Source of the DNA: an uncultured Alphaproteobacteria bacterium | GTDB taxonomy: Bacteria; Pseudomonadota; Alphaproteobacteria; SP197 | Assembly (NCBI GenBank): GCA_958295695.1 | Contig: OY282363.1 | Location: forward strand, 62,001 to 126,000 | Length of the DNA: 64,000 nt | Reading direction: 5' to 3' | Shown: positions 63,965 through 64,000 of the stretch, piece by piece | How positions within the stretch are numbered: the first letter of the stretch is position 1 | Layout: each line of letters begins with the position of its first letter | The notes under the pieces: generated by a model | The model's database searches: none | What the model saw: the letters and a program-made list of their open reading frames with translations, nothing else | Told to the model about the DNA's origin: nothing | Translations under genes and position numbers: made by a program

Positions 63965-64000
63965 GGGATCCCGGGGCCGGCGGGGCGAGCCTACACGGTC

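Overview
The window is about 64 kb of very GC-rich DNA. The gene content is alphaproteobacterial, probably Rhodospirillales-like. The evidence is the order SUV3-type helicase / S4 protein / fdxA / carD, a mnmE-mnmG-rsmG-parA-parB block with chromosomal parS sites, a two-domain PPK2, and DUF6489-type and PqiA-like small proteins. The species cannot be named from the sequence alone. No rRNA, tRNA or CRISPR array was seen.

Layout. 1-7.8 kb is a conserved housekeeping run: a GT9 glycosyltransferase cut by the window edge, htpG, a PqiA-like membrane protein, the helicase, S4, TerB-like, fdxA and carD genes. 7.9-9.3 kb is a small foreign block: a decayed ISXO2/IS1595-type transposase, a DNA methyltransferase and two small ORFs, one frameshifted. 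9.4-17.2 kb holds a phosphatase-fold protein that has lost its metal ligands, an amidohydrolase, a secreted M48 peptidase, an SNase-like protein, a thioesterase, a beta-barrel protein, and a RidA/HpaB-type pair. 17.4-20.3 kb is an autotransporter behind a 9-G tract. 20.4-26.1 kb is a tightly overlapped four-gene catabolic operon (S15-type hydrolase, MttB-family methyltransferase, Rieske oxygenase, 2-hydroxyacid dehydrogenase). It is followed by fused remnants of DUF1538 and CBS genes. 26.9-32.3 kb carries a single-chain restriction-modification protein followed by two overlapping genes of DUF6978-like and DUF1828/DUF1829 type, a candidate defence locus. 32.3-43.2 kb is metabolic and cell-wall DNA: SDR, glycerol kinase, polyphosphate:AMP phosphotransferase, acyl-CoA dehydrogenase, EamA transporter, enoyl-CoA hydratase and bifunctional PBP.

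43.2-57.3 kb is the most unusual part. A second transposase-remnant/methyltransferase pair lies downstream of parB. Then come parB, parA, rsmG, mnmG and mnmE on the minus strand. Six perfect parS palindromes (GTTTCACGTGAAAC) lie between 49.3 and 54.0 kb. Three of them sit inside copies of a roughly 60-bp segment that includes the first codons of mnmE, so part of the parS array seems to have grown by duplication of the mnmE start. Two of these copies flank a complete Eco29kI-type R-M cassette (GIY-YIG nuclease, C5 methyltransferase, Vsr). Beyond it are a frameshifted superinfection-immunity-type gene and a two-gene operon with an ImmA/IrrE-like protein that has lost its HExxH motif.

57.3-64 kb returns to chromosomal genes: a DUF6489-type protein, a DUF255/thioredoxin-like protein, tandem quinone oxidoreductases, a small secreted protein, a second SNase-like protein and dnaQ.

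Two families of dispersed palindromic repeats occupy many of the intergenic gaps. Overall, a conserved segregation and tRNA-modification core is surrounded by restriction, methylation and immunity genes in various states of decay.
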